Origin: Roseiarcus sp036513315
Lineage (GTDB): Bacteria > Pseudomonadota > Alphaproteobacteria > Rhizobiales > Beijerinckiaceae
Assembly (NCBI GenBank): GCA_036513315.1
Contig: DATBZF010000127.1
Location: forward strand, 1 to 64,000
Length of the DNA: 64,000 bases
Reading direction: 5' to 3'
The notes under the pieces: generated by a model
Databases searched by the model: none
Seen by the model: only the letters and a program-made list of their open reading frames with translations
What the model was told of the DNA's origin: nothing
Part shown: in pieces, positions 31,310 to 40,157 of the stretch
Position numbering within the stretch: the first letter of the stretch is position 1
Layout of the letters: each line of letters opens with the position of its first letter
Position numbers and translations under genes: made by a program

Positions 31310-32212
31310 TTATTGACGAATCTCCGTCGTTCCCGCATCGGCGACCGATACAGCGCTCGGCGCCGCTGCGAATTTTTTCTTCGCATCGGCAATCCACGCC
31401 TGATATTTTTCTTCGCTCACGACGCGGAAAACGATCGGCATGAAGGCGTGATCCTTGCCGCAGATTTTCGAGCACTGACCGTAATAGACGCCTTCGCGAT
31501 CGGCTTTGAACCACGTCTCGTTCAGACGGCCAGGCACCGCGTCGACGCGAACGCCGAACGACTGGACAATGAAGGAATGGATGACATCGACAGCGGTAAT
31601 CTGCAGAACCACGGTCTTGTTGACCGGCACCACCGCCTCGTTGTCGACCGAAAGGAGGCGGACGTCGCCATTCTCCGGTTTGATCTCGTTCTCCGGCTTC
31701 ATATAGGATTCAAACGAAAAGCCGCCGGCCTGATCCTTGGGATATTCATAGGCCCAGTGCCATTGCGACGCCGTCACCTTGACCGTCAGATCCGCGGGCG
31801 GGATCACCAATTCATCGGTCAGAAGACGGAAAGATGGAATTGCGATGATGACAAGAACGACCACCGGGATAATCGTCCAGGCGACTTCCACCAGCGTGTT
31901 GTGAGTCGTCTTCGAAGGCGTCGGATTGGCCTTCTCGTTGAATTTCCATATCACATAGGCCAGCAACGCCAACACGAACAGCGAGATCGCTGTAATGATC
32001 GGCATCAGCAGATCGTCGTGGAACCAATGAATATCGGCCGCGATCGGCGTCACCGCCTGCTGGAATCCGATCTGTCCCGGCTCCGCCAACCCGACGCCGC
32101 CGGCCCAGGCCGCGCTGGCGACCATCGCGGCGCCGACCACGCCCATCGCCCGGGCGGCGTTCTTGGGTGACATCCATCCGCGCCGAAACTTGAGAGGCTC
32201 CGCAATCTTCAT
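31310..32212 (-). CDS. ctaC: Cytochrome c oxidase subunit II
   Basis: CuA-bearing subunit that takes electrons from cytochrome c. The 300-residue protein has a signal-like N terminus (ARAMGVVGAAMVASAAWAGG), two membrane helices (about 50-130), ASQWHWAYEYP, and the CuA site YYGQCSKICGKDHAFMPIVF (Cys-x3-Cys-x3-His-x2-Met). The start at 32212 (MKIAEPLKF) is preferred over the much longer open frame because GGGGAAA precedes it and similarity begins here. It heads the cta operon with a long divergent space upstream. Confidence 0.95.
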   Translation of the reverse strand: MKIAEPLKFRRGWMSPKNAARAMGVVGAAMVASAAWAGGVGLAEPGQIGFQQAVTPIAADIHWFHDDLLMPIITAISLFVLALLAYVIWKFNEKANPTPSKTTHNTLVEVAWTIIPVVVLVIIAIPSFRLLTDELVIPPADLTVKVTASQWHWAYEYPKDQAGGFSFESYMKPENEIKPENGDVRLLSVDNEAVVPVNKTVVLQITAVDVIHSFIVQSFGVRVDAVPGRLNETWFKADREGVYYGQCSKICGKDHAFMPIVFRVVSEEKYQAWIADAKKKFAAAPSAVSVADAGTTEIRQ

Positions 32213-32560
32213 GATTTCCCCGCTCCCGATCGCGCCTGCTGCCTGACGGACCGTCCGGCCGACGAACCCCACGCGGCGGGGGTCCGTCGCGCCGCATCCC
32301 ATCATAGCCTCTAATTCGACGTTGAAAACCACAAAGCGGCGCGGGACGCAATGCCGCGGGGCCATCTTCCGCGCTGCGGCATATCCGCGCTGGCTGCGTT
32401 TTTGGCGTCGTTCAGCGACACGCGGAACAAAGCAGGCGCGCAGTCGCGACCGCGCAACCTTTTGCGGTCAGGGGCGCCAAGTTCGGCTTGACAGGTCGAG
32501 GGCTTTTGATAGGCCAAACCAAACGAAGCTGGCGAGCGGTCGGAAAGGCTGTCATTCAAG
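32213..32560. other. Divergent promoter region of ctaC and ialB
   Basis: A 348-base space with no supported gene. On the plus strand TTGACA occurs at 32488-32493 with a weak -10-like GATAGG about 14 bases later, upstream of ialB. The minus-strand part should hold the cta operon promoter, but no strong pair was identified. An open frame extends from ctaC into this region without similarity. Confidence 0.4.
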
Positions 32561-33097
32561 ATGAAATCGTCAATACTCGAGCGCGGACGCCGTGCTCGGC
32601 CGCTTCGTCAGACCGCCGCCGCGCTTGTGGCTGTTCTATACGTCGCCTTTGCCTCGCCCGTCTGGGCGCAGGGCGTCGTCAAAGCCAAACACGGCGACTG
32701 GGAAACCCGTTGCGAAACGCCGCCCGGCGCCGCGCGGGAGCAATGCGCGCTCATACAAAGCGTGGCGGCGGAGGACCGTCCCAACATCACCTTGATCGTC
32801 ATCGTGCTCAAGACGGCAGACGGCAAGAGTCGCTTGCTGCGCGTCATCGCGCCGCTTGGCGTGCTGATTCCCTCGGGCCTCGGCCTCAAGATCGACCAGG
32901 CCGATGTCGGCCGCGCCGGTTTCGTGCGCTGCCTGCCCAATGGCTGCATCGCCGAAGTCGTGATGGAAGACAAACTGGTCGACCAAATGAAGAATGGACA
33001 ATCTGCGACCTTCATCATCTTTCAGACGCCTGAGGAGGGGATCGGCATCCCGCTCGCCCTTACCGGCTTCAGGGATGCGATCGAGCAATTGCCGTAA
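32561..33097 (+). CDS. Invasion-associated locus B (IalB) family protein
   Basis: A 178-residue exported protein. The signal peptide (about 18-36, TAAALVAVLYVAFASPVWA) is followed by HGDWETRCETPPG, which opens the IalB domain, then CALIQSVAAEDRPN, LGVLIPSGLGLKID and FVRCLPNGCIAEV. The conserved cysteines should form disulfides in the periplasm. IalB was named for Bartonella erythrocyte entry, but free-living alphaproteobacteria also carry it with unknown function. ATTCAAG before the ATG is a weak ribosome site. Confidence 0.88.
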   Translation: MKSSILERGRRARPLRQTAAALVAVLYVAFASPVWAQGVVKAKHGDWETRCETPPGAAREQCALIQSVAAEDRPNITLIVIVLKTADGKSRLLRVIAPLGVLIPSGLGLKIDQADVGRAGFVRCLPNGCIAEVVMEDKLVDQMKNGQSATFIIFQTPEEGIGIPLALTGFRDAIEQLP

Positions 33098-33181
33098 GAT
33101 CCATTGTCGCCGGACCATCTGGCCGCGACAAAGAAAACTGCTATAAGCGGCCGGCTTTTGGGACTGGTGGAGCGTTGACGA

Positions 33182-33796
33182 ATGGCGAGACTGATCGACT
33201 TCCGGGGCGTGCGCTTCGCTTTTGTCGCGGCGCTCGCCGCGTCGTGCGGGGCCTGCGGTTCGATAGGCTCGTTGGCCTCGTTCGACCCCGGCAGCGTGAT
33301 TTCCTTCGGCGCCCCGCCGCCCTCGGCGCCTGCCGTCGTCGGGCTGCCGACCGACATCAACTGTCCGTTGATTGAGGTTCAGGACGGCACCGCCGCCGTT
33401 CGGGTCGGCGGCCAGACCAATGATTCGGTCCGCTATCAATTCGACATCGTCAATACGGCGCGCGAGTGCCATATCATGGGCAATCAGTTCAGCGTCAAAG
33501 TCGGCGTCGCCGGCCATTTGCTGATCGGGCCGGCCGGCGCGCCGGGCGCGTATTCCACGCAATTGCGCATCGTTGTGCGTCGCGAGAGCGATCAGAAGCC
33601 GGAAATCTCCAAAGTTTACAAGATCGACGCTAATACGAATGGCGGCAGTCAGGCGCCGTTCCAGATCGTTTCTGAACCCTTCATGTTGCCCTTCACCCAG
33701 CAGGAGGAGGATCAGGACTATACGATCCTCGTCGGCTTCGACGCCGGGCATGGCGACGAGACGCCAAAGACGCACCACAAGAAACACCACAATTGA
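33182..33796 (+). CDS. Putative lipoprotein, function unknown
   Basis: A 204-residue protein with a lipoprotein-like N terminus: a basic start, a hydrophobic stretch and AASC near residue 22, followed by GACGSIG. The mature part is beta-rich (VQDGTAAVRVGGQTND, QFSVKVGVAGHLL, YSTQLRIVVRRES) and ends in a His/Lys-rich tail. Similar proteins are found as hypothetical genes in many rhizobia. It follows ialB by 84 bases on the same strand. No named family is recognised. Confidence 0.72.
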   Translation: MARLIDFRGVRFAFVAALAASCGACGSIGSLASFDPGSVISFGAPPPSAPAVVGLPTDINCPLIEVQDGTAAVRVGGQTNDSVRYQFDIVNTARECHIMGNQFSVKVGVAGHLLIGPAGAPGAYSTQLRIVVRRESDQKPEISKVYKIDANTNGGSQAPFQIVSEPFMLPFTQQEEDQDYTILVGFDAGHGDETPKTHHKKHHN

Positions 33797-33845
33797 CATT
33801 GGCGCGCGGTTCGGGCTTGCTCGATCGCGTCAGGTCAAGACCCCC

Positions 33846-34038
33846 AGCGGAAGAGACCGGCGGAGCCAGACGCTCTTCCGGCGCCGAAGGCGCAACCGCC
33901 CCGGAAACGCTCAGGCCAATGGACCGCCGAGGGGATGACACTCTGGAAAGAGGCTAGCGCATCAATCGCGCTCGCCCACCGACGGGGGTAACTGTCGCGC
34001 AGGCGGCGGGAAATCTCTCAGGTCACGGGACAGAGGGG
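33846..34038 (+). promoter_or_regulatory. Tandem glycine riboswitch upstream of gcvT
   Basis: Two glycine-aptamer-like units lie head to tail. The first (about 33846-33930) has AGAGACCGG, then GCGCCGAAGGCGCAACC and CCGGAAACGCTCAGGCC. The second (about 33932-34038) has GACACTCTGGAAAGAGGC, then CCGACGGGGGTAACTG, then GGGAAATCTCTCAGGTC and ACGGGACAGAGGG. These are the conserved cores of the gcvT element. A GCCCGC/GCGGGC hairpin (34056-34071) follows and may be the expression platform. It should switch on the glycine cleavage operon when glycine is high. Confidence 0.9.
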
Positions 34039-34113
34039 GCGCCATCGGTCCGTTGGCCCGCATTTGCGGGCGAGCGGCGTCGAGGCGATCCGATTCTCGT
34101 GACCGGTGGCCCA

Positions 34114-35265
34114 ATGTCCTCTTCCGATTCTCTCAACGCCTCTGATTTGCTGCGAACGCCGCTTCACGCGCTGCATGTCGAACTCGGCGCACGGATGGTT
34201 CCTTTCGCCGGCTATGACATGCCGGTGAACTATCCCGCTGGGATTCTGGCCGAACATCTGCACACACGCGCGAGCGCTGGACTGTTCGACGTTTCGCACA
34301 TGGGCCAGGCCTTGATCGAGGGGGCCGATCACGAGGGAGCCGCGCGCGCGCTGGAGCGGCTTTGCCCGGCGGACATCCTGAACCTGGCGCCGGGGCGACA
34401 GCGTTATACGCAATTCCTCAATGCGGAAGGCGGAATCGTCGACGATCTAATGGTCACGCGGCCGGCCGACGCGGATGGACGCTTGCTCCTTGTCGTCAAC
34501 GCCGCGCGCAAAACGGTGGATTTCGATCTGCTGCGCGCAAAACTGCCTGCCGATGTGAGGCTGACAGTGCTCGACGCCCTCGCTTTGATCGCTCTGCAGG
34601 GCCCACAGTCGGCTAGCGTGCTCGCGCGCATCGCTCCCGGCCAGAATATCGAAACGATGCCGTTCATGAGCGCGCGCCGCCTTCGCGTGCTGGACGTCGA
34701 GGCGCATGTTTCGCGGTCCGGCTATACTGGCGAGGACGGCTTCGAGATTTCACTCGCCGCGCAATCGGCGGACCCGTTCGCCCGGCGCCTGCTCGCCGAG
34801 GCGGAAGTCAGGCCGATCGGCCTTGGCGCGCGTGATTCGCTGCGCCTCGAGGCCGGCCTCTGCCTTTACGGCCATGAACTCGACGAAACGATCGATCCGA
34901 TCGAGGCGGGCCTCAACTGGTCGATCCAGAAACGGCGGCGGATCGAGGGCGGCTTTGCCGGCGCGGAGCGGATTCAGGTGGCGCTCGCCAGCGGTCCCCG
35001 CCGCAAGCGCGTCGGCATCAGGCCCGAGGGTCGCGCGCCGGCGCGAGAAGGCGCCGAGATCGTCAACCAAGCGGGCGCCGTCATCGGCGTCGTCTCGTCG
35101 GGCGGCTTTGGCCCGAGTGTCGGATCGCCGATCGCCATGGGCTATGTCGCGAGCGAGTCCGCGGCGCCGGGAACGCCGATCGGCCTGATCGTGCGCGGCA
35201 AAACGCTTGGCGCCAGCGTCGTCGCCCTGCCCTTCCATCCCAACGCCTATTATCGCGGGCCATAA
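34114..35265 (+). CDS. gcvT: Glycine cleavage system T protein (aminomethyltransferase)
   Basis: Folate-dependent enzyme that moves the aminomethyl carbon from the H protein to tetrahydrofolate. The 383-residue protein shows TPLHALHVELGARMVPFAGYDMPV, the active-site region FDVSHMGQ, RQRYTQFLNAEGGIVDDL, SGYTGEDGFEIS and GLGARDSLRLEAGLCLYGHELD, and the C-terminal GVVSSGGFGPSVGSPIAMGYV. The ATG at 34114 fits; a GTG at 34099 is also in frame. It is the first gene of the gcvTHP operon below the riboswitch. Confidence 0.95.
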   Translation: MSSSDSLNASDLLRTPLHALHVELGARMVPFAGYDMPVNYPAGILAEHLHTRASAGLFDVSHMGQALIEGADHEGAARALERLCPADILNLAPGRQRYTQFLNAEGGIVDDLMVTRPADADGRLLLVVNAARKTVDFDLLRAKLPADVRLTVLDALALIALQGPQSASVLARIAPGQNIETMPFMSARRLRVLDVEAHVSRSGYTGEDGFEISLAAQSADPFARRLLAEAEVRPIGLGARDSLRLEAGLCLYGHELDETIDPIEAGLNWSIQKRRRIEGGFAGAERIQVALASGPRRKRVGIRPEGRAPAREGAEIVNQAGAVIGVVSSGGFGPSVGSPIAMGYVASESAAPGTPIGLIVRGKTLGASVVALPFHPNAYYRGP

Positions 35266-35290
35266 CCAGCCAAACCGAGGAGATCGACCG

Positions 35291-35668
35291 ATGTCGCAGC
35301 CACGCTTTAGCAAGGACCATGAATATATCATCGTCGATGGCGACGTCGGCACGGTCGGCATCAGCGAACATGCGCAGGCCCAGCTTGGCGATGTCGTTTT
35401 CGTCGAACTGCCCGCGGTCGGCGACAAGGTGGCCAAAGGCGCGCAGGCCGCCGTGGTCGAGAGCGTCAAGGCGGCGAGCGAAGTGTTCTCGCCGGCCTCA
35501 GGCGAGGTCGTCGCCGTCAACGGCGCTCTCGAGGGCGAGCCGAGCCTCATCAACGAGGATGCGATGGGCAAGGGCTGGATCGTCAAGATCAAACTCTCCG
35601 ACCCCGCCGAACTCGACGAGCTGATGGACGAAGCCGCCTATCAGGATTTCCTCAAGACGATCGCGTGA
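35291..35668 (+). CDS. gcvH: Glycine cleavage system H protein
   Basis: Lipoyl carrier protein of 125 residues that shuttles the aminomethyl group between P and T proteins. The lipoylated lysine is K60 in VESVKAASEV. HEYIIVDGDVGTVGISEHAQAQLGD and INEDAMGKGWIVKI are typical. GGAGATCGACCG precedes the ATG. Its stop overlaps the GTG start of gcvPA by four bases. Confidence 0.96.
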   Translation: MSQPRFSKDHEYIIVDGDVGTVGISEHAQAQLGDVVFVELPAVGDKVAKGAQAAVVESVKAASEVFSPASGEVVAVNGALEGEPSLINEDAMGKGWIVKIKLSDPAELDELMDEAAYQDFLKTIA

Positions 35669-37023
35669 GCTTTTCGATGCGCTATTTGCCTCTCGACGCT
35701 GCCGATCGCGCGCTCATGCTGGCGCGCGTCGGCGTCTCGCATATCGACGAAATCTTCGCCGACATTCCCGCCGACAAGCGTCTGAATGGCCTGCTCGACA
35801 TTCCGACCCGCAAGAGCGAGATCGAGGTCGATCGCATCCTTTCCTCGCTTGCCGGGCGCAATGTCGCGGCAGGCTCGGTTCCGTTCTTTCTCGGCGCCGG
35901 CGCCTATCGCCATCATGTGCCGGCGAGCGTCGACCATCTGATCCAACGCTCCGAATTTCTGACCAGCTACACGCCCTATCAGCCCGAAATCGCGCAAGGG
36001 ACGTTGCAGGTTCTGTTCGAGTTCCAGACCCAGGTCGCAGCGCTCACCGGCATGGAAGTCGCCAACGCCTCGATGTATGACGGCTCGACGGCGTGCGGCG
36101 AAGCGATGCTGATGGCGCATCGGCTGACCCGGCGCAACAAGGCGGTGCTTTCGGGCGGCCTTCACTCGCAATATGCCGACGTCGCCGCCACGCTCGCCAG
36201 CATGGCTGGCGATAAGATCGTTCGCCTTCCGCCCGACATAAAAGCCAGCGAGGATCTGGCTGCGGCGATCGACGAGAATACGAGCTGCGTTATCGTCCAA
36301 AGCCCGGATTTTTTCGGCAATCCGCGCGATCTCGCGCCGATCAAGGCGGCGGCTGAAGCCAAGGGCGCACTGCTGATCGCCGTCTTCACCGAGGCTGTCT
36401 CGCTCGGCGCCTTGCGTTCGCCTGGCGAAATGGGCGCCGATATCGTCGTCGGCGAGGGCCAGTCGATCGGCAATGCGCTCAATTTCGGCGGCCCCTATGT
36501 CGGCCTCTTCGCCACCCACCTGAAATATGCGCGGCAGATGCCGGGGCGTCTCGCCGGAGAGACAGTCGACGCGGATGGCAGGCGCAGCTTCGTACTCACG
36601 TTGTCGACGAGGGAGCAGCATATCCGCCGCGAGAAGGCGACGAGCAACATCTGCACCAATTCCGGCCTGTGCGCGCTGGCGTTCTCGATCCATATGAGCC
36701 TGCTCGGCCAGACGGGATTGCAGCGTCTCGCCAGGGTCAACCATGCCAATTCCGTCGCGCTCGCCGATCGCCTCGCTGAGATCAAGGGCGTCGAAATCGT
36801 CAATCAATATTTCTTCAACGAATTCACGATTCGCACGCCGCGCGTCGCAGAAGAATTGATCGAAGCGCTCGCAAAAAGAGGGATCATCGGCGGCCTGCCG
36901 GTTTCGCGATTGCTGCCCGACGCGGGCCTCGACGATCTCATCGTCGTCGCCGGCACGGAAACGAATTCGGACGAGGATCGCGCCGCCTTCGCCGCCGTCC
37001 TCACGCAATGCCTCTCGGTCTGA
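35665..37023 (+). CDS. gcvPA: Glycine dehydrogenase (decarboxylating) subunit 1
   Basis: N-terminal half of the P protein, encoded separately here (452 residues). It contains RYLPLDAADRALMLARVGV, TSYTPYQPEIAQGTLQVLFEFQTQVAALTG in the usual place, and EGQSIGNALNFGGPYVGLFA. It lacks the PLP lysine, which is on subunit 2; together they form the decarboxylase. The start is GTG 35665 overlapping the gcvH stop, with an ATG four codons later as an alternative. Split P protein is common in alphaproteobacteria and Gram-positives. Confidence 0.95.
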   Translation: MSFSMRYLPLDAADRALMLARVGVSHIDEIFADIPADKRLNGLLDIPTRKSEIEVDRILSSLAGRNVAAGSVPFFLGAGAYRHHVPASVDHLIQRSEFLTSYTPYQPEIAQGTLQVLFEFQTQVAALTGMEVANASMYDGSTACGEAMLMAHRLTRRNKAVLSGGLHSQYADVAATLASMAGDKIVRLPPDIKASEDLAAAIDENTSCVIVQSPDFFGNPRDLAPIKAAAEAKGALLIAVFTEAVSLGALRSPGEMGADIVVGEGQSIGNALNFGGPYVGLFATHLKYARQMPGRLAGETVDADGRRSFVLTLSTREQHIRREKATSNICTNSGLCALAFSIHMSLLGQTGLQRLARVNHANSVALADRLAEIKGVEIVNQYFFNEFTIRTPRVAEELIEALAKRGIIGGLPVSRLLPDAGLDDLIVVAGTETNSDEDRAAFAAVLTQCLSV

Positions 37024-37040
37024 CATTGGAATCATAAGGG

Positions 37041-38588
37041 ATGCTGAACAATCAAGGACGCCCGACCCGTTCCGGCGAAACCTCGAGCGCCGCCGCCGCC
37101 ACATTCACCGGCAATCGCGCGCTCGATATGGAAGAGGCGCTAATCTTCGAGACCGGCCGCCTTGATGCGACCGGCGTCGATATCGACGAGCCGCCGCCTT
37201 TCGCCTCGCGCCTCGGCGCCCATGCGCGCAAGAGCGAAATCGGCCTGCCCGGCCTCTCCGAACCCGAGGCCGTGCGCCATTACGTGCGTCTCTCGCGCAA
37301 GAATTATTCGATCGACGCCGGGCTCTATCCGCTCGGCTCATGCACGATGAAACACAATCCGCGGCTCAACGAGAAAATGGCGCGCCTGCCGGGGTTCGCC
37401 GACATTCATCCGCTGCAGCCGACCTCCACCGTGCAAGGCGCGCTTCGACTGATCGATGATCTCGCGCGCACGCTGATGGCGATGGCGGGCATGCCGGCGA
37501 TCGCCATGTCGCCGAAGGCGGGCGCCCATGGCGAGTTGTGCGGCATGATGGCGATCAAGGCGGCGATAGAGGCGCGCGGCGAGGGCGCCACGCGCAACGT
37601 GGTGCTGGTGCCGGAATCGGCCCATGGCACCAATCCGGCGACCGCCGCGCTGATCGGCTTTTCCGTGCGTTCGGTGCCGACCGGCGCCGACGGCATCGTC
37701 GATCCCGCCGCGGTCAAAGCGGCGCTCGGGCCCGAAGTCGCCGCGATCATGCTGACCAATCCCAACACCTGCGGGCTGTTCGAACGCGAGATCGCGGCGA
37801 TCGCTGAGGCTGTTCATGAGGCCGGTGCGTTCTTCTATTGCGACGGCGCCAATTTCAACGCGATCATGGGCAAGACGCGCCCCGGCGATCTCGGCGTCGA
37901 CGCGATGCATATCAACCTGCACAAAACCTTTTCGACGCCGCATGGCGGCGGCGGCCCCGGCGCCGGGCCGGTCGTGCTTTCAAAGGCGCTGGCGCCTTTC
38001 GCGCCCGTTCCCTATGTCGTCATCCACGGCGATATGCTGCGCCTTGTCGAACATCGGCAAGATTCGCAAGCCTTCGGTCGCATGACCGCCTTCAATGGTC
38101 AGATGGGCATGTTCGTGCGCGCGCTGTCCTTCATCCTGTCGCATGGCGCCGACGGATTGAAGCAGGCGGCGGAGGACGCGGTGCTTTCAGCCAATTACAT
38201 TCGGGTCTGCCTCAACGATCTGATGTCGTCGCCCTATGGCGATCGCCCCTGCATGCACGAGGCTCTGTTCGACGATCGCTGGCTGAAGGAGACGGGCCTG
38301 ACGACGCTCGATTTCGCCAAGGCGATGATCGACGAAGGTTACCATCCGATGACGGTCTATTTCCCGTTGGTCGTCCATGGCGCCATGCTGATCGAGCCGA
38401 CCGAATCGGAGTCAAAAGCCAGTCTCGACCTGTTTGTCATGACTCTCCGTGATCTCGCGCACTCGGCTTTGGGCGGCGAGCGCGAGCGGTTCACCGCCGC
38501 TCCGCGCCTGGCGCCGCGCCGGCGTCTGGACGAAACCCGCGCCGCCCGCCAACCCGTGCTCAAATGGACCAAGCCAGCCCCGGCGTGA
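37041..38588 (+). CDS. gcvPB: Glycine dehydrogenase (decarboxylating) subunit 2
   Basis: PLP-binding half of the split P protein, 515 residues. The cofactor lysine is K295 in INLHKTFSTPHGGGGPG. Other signatures are YPLGSCTMKHNPRLNE, HPLQPTSTVQGALRLIDDL, SAHGTNPATAALIG and NPNTCGLFE. Starts 17 bases after gcvPA and completes the glycine cleavage operon. The genes for the L protein (lipoamide dehydrogenase) are elsewhere. Confidence 0.96.
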   Translation: MLNNQGRPTRSGETSSAAAATFTGNRALDMEEALIFETGRLDATGVDIDEPPPFASRLGAHARKSEIGLPGLSEPEAVRHYVRLSRKNYSIDAGLYPLGSCTMKHNPRLNEKMARLPGFADIHPLQPTSTVQGALRLIDDLARTLMAMAGMPAIAMSPKAGAHGELCGMMAIKAAIEARGEGATRNVVLVPESAHGTNPATAALIGFSVRSVPTGADGIVDPAAVKAALGPEVAAIMLTNPNTCGLFEREIAAIAEAVHEAGAFFYCDGANFNAIMGKTRPGDLGVDAMHINLHKTFSTPHGGGGPGAGPVVLSKALAPFAPVPYVVIHGDMLRLVEHRQDSQAFGRMTAFNGQMGMFVRALSFILSHGADGLKQAAEDAVLSANYIRVCLNDLMSSPYGDRPCMHEALFDDRWLKETGLTTLDFAKAMIDEGYHPMTVYFPLVVHGAMLIEPTESESKASLDLFVMTLRDLAHSALGGERERFTAAPRLAPRRRLDETRAARQPVLKWTKPAPA

Positions 38589-38696
38589 GACATTGCTTTA
38601 TGCAGATATTGAGGGGCGCGTCTTGGCGCCAAGCAAGGTTCGTTTCATAGTGACGGACAGGCGAATCCGCTAAATCCAGGCGATGAGGGGCGTGTC

Positions 38697-39473
38697 ATGA
38701 TTTCGAGGGCTTTCGCCCATGGCCGGCTCGCAGTTTTGGTCTGTGCGCTGATCGCCAGCGCCCCCTTGGCGATCGTCAACGGGGCTGCGCAGCAGGCGAC
38801 GCCGGCAACGCCCACCGTCGCGCCTGCGCCAGCCGCGCCCGCCGCAACGCCTTCAACCAACGCGCCCGCGACGGCGCCTTCCCCTCCGCCTGCCGGCAAC
38901 GCTCCGGCGCCCGCGCCTTCCGCTACGCCAGCAACGCCTCCAGCTGCCGCAACGCCGCCGGCGGGCGCCGCCGCGCCAACGCCCGACGCGGGCGGTTCCG
39001 ATGATTCTTCGAGCGGGCTATTGCTCGAAATGACCGCTCATCCCGCCGCCTTTATCGAGGGCAAAGCGAATTGGAGCGAGGGTTTCGGCGCACTGACGAG
39101 CGCGCTCGATCAGATCAAGGCCGAACTCGCCAAGGCGGGCGTCGCCGCGTCCGGCCACCCGATCACGGTTTTCACCGAAACGGACGATAACGGTTTCAGC
39201 TATCGCGCGATGATCCCGATCGAAAAAGCGCCGGAGGGGAAAACCGCGCTTTCGGATGCCGTCAAGCTCGGCCAGACGCCCGCCGGCAAAGCGATGAAAT
39301 TCGAACATCGCGGTTCTTATGAGGACATCGATTCGACCTATGAGGCGATCACCGCTTATCTCGACGAAAAGGGATTGGAGGCGGCCAATCTGTTCGTCGA
39401 GGAATATCTCAACGAGGTCAAAACGCCTGATGATCCCAATCTGCAGGTCGATATCTACGTGCTGCTGAAGTGA
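38697..39473 (+). CDS. Exported GyrI-like effector-binding protein with Pro/Ala linker
   Basis: A 258-residue protein in three parts: an N-terminal signal peptide or anchor (about 9-31, GRLAVLVCALIASAPLAIVNG), a 70-residue Ala/Pro/Thr-rich low-complexity linker, and a C-terminal GyrI-like/AraC-effector domain (about 110-258) with FIEGKANWSEGFGALTSALDQI, MIPIEKAP, GKAMKFEHRGSYEDIDSTYEAI and VDIYVLLK. GyrI domains bind small molecules, usually in the cytoplasm; export here implies an envelope role. The Pro/Ala stretch could span peptidoglycan. It overlaps the HAD gene (GTGA), indicating a two-gene unit. Confidence 0.82.
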   Translation: MISRAFAHGRLAVLVCALIASAPLAIVNGAAQQATPATPTVAPAPAAPAATPSTNAPATAPSPPPAGNAPAPAPSATPATPPAAATPPAGAAAPTPDAGGSDDSSSGLLLEMTAHPAAFIEGKANWSEGFGALTSALDQIKAELAKAGVAASGHPITVFTETDDNGFSYRAMIPIEKAPEGKTALSDAVKLGQTPAGKAMKFEHRGSYEDIDSTYEAITAYLDEKGLEAANLFVEEYLNEVKTPDDPNLQVDIYVLLK

Positions 39474-40147
39474 GCGAACCGAGGACCGTCCTGTTCGATC
39501 TCGACGGCACGCTCACCGATTCGCGGCCGGGCATCCTGCGTTCCACACGTTTCGCCTTGCGCCGCCTCAACGAGGAAAAACACGGCGCGCATCCGATCCC
39601 GGAAGAAGACGCACTGGAATTCATGATCGGGCCGCCGTTGCGCGACACATTCGCCACGCTGGTCGGGCCGGAAAATGTCGAGGCGCTGCTCGGCTATTAT
39701 CGCGAACGCTACGCTGGCATAGGCCTGTTCGAGAACGCCGTCTTTGACGGCGTTTCAGAGGCGCTTGCAGCCCTTCACGCGGCCGGCTATCGCCTGTTCG
39801 TCGCGACTTCGAAAAACGAGGCGGACGCCCACCGCATTCTCGCGCATTTCGAACTGGCGAAATTCTTTGCCGGAATATACGGCTCGCAGAACGACGGCGG
39901 CCGCGCCGTCAAGAGCGAGCTTCTCGGCTACATTCTCGCGCAGGAAAACATAAAAGCTAGCGTCGAGAATGTCGCCATGATCGGCGATCGCAAATTCGAC
40001 ATTCTCGGCGCGAAGGCGGTCGGCATAGCGGCGATGGGCGCGCTGTGGGGCTATGGCAGCCGTGAGGAACTGAACGAGGCGGGCGCCGACAGCCTGATCG
40101 CGACGCCGCCACTGATTCCGGCAGCGATTGCCGAAATCTGGGTCTGA
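39470..40147 (+). CDS. HAD-superfamily phosphatase (phosphoglycolate phosphatase-like)
   Basis: A 225-residue hydrolase with the nucleophile motif FDLDGTLTDSRPGI at the N terminus, motif II LFVATSKN, and motif III MIGDRKFDILGAKAVGI. The cap domain (about 20-85) fits the Gph/PGP-like group. It begins with GTG overlapping the previous stop. Substrate is not determined by sequence; 2-phosphoglycolate or a nucleotide is likely. It converges with a metallo-hydrolase gene only 10 bases away. Confidence 0.88.
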   Translation: MSEPRTVLFDLDGTLTDSRPGILRSTRFALRRLNEEKHGAHPIPEEDALEFMIGPPLRDTFATLVGPENVEALLGYYRERYAGIGLFENAVFDGVSEALAALHAAGYRLFVATSKNEADAHRILAHFELAKFFAGIYGSQNDGGRAVKSELLGYILAQENIKASVENVAMIGDRKFDILGAKAVGIAAMGALWGYGSREELNEAGADSLIATPPLIPAAIAEIWV

Positions 40148-40157
40148 GCAAGACGCG

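Noticed and set aside
35641..37104. A 487-codon minus-strand frame opposite gcvPA
   Set aside because: Antisense to a well-supported gene and biased toward Arg/Asp/Gly; no recognisable motif.
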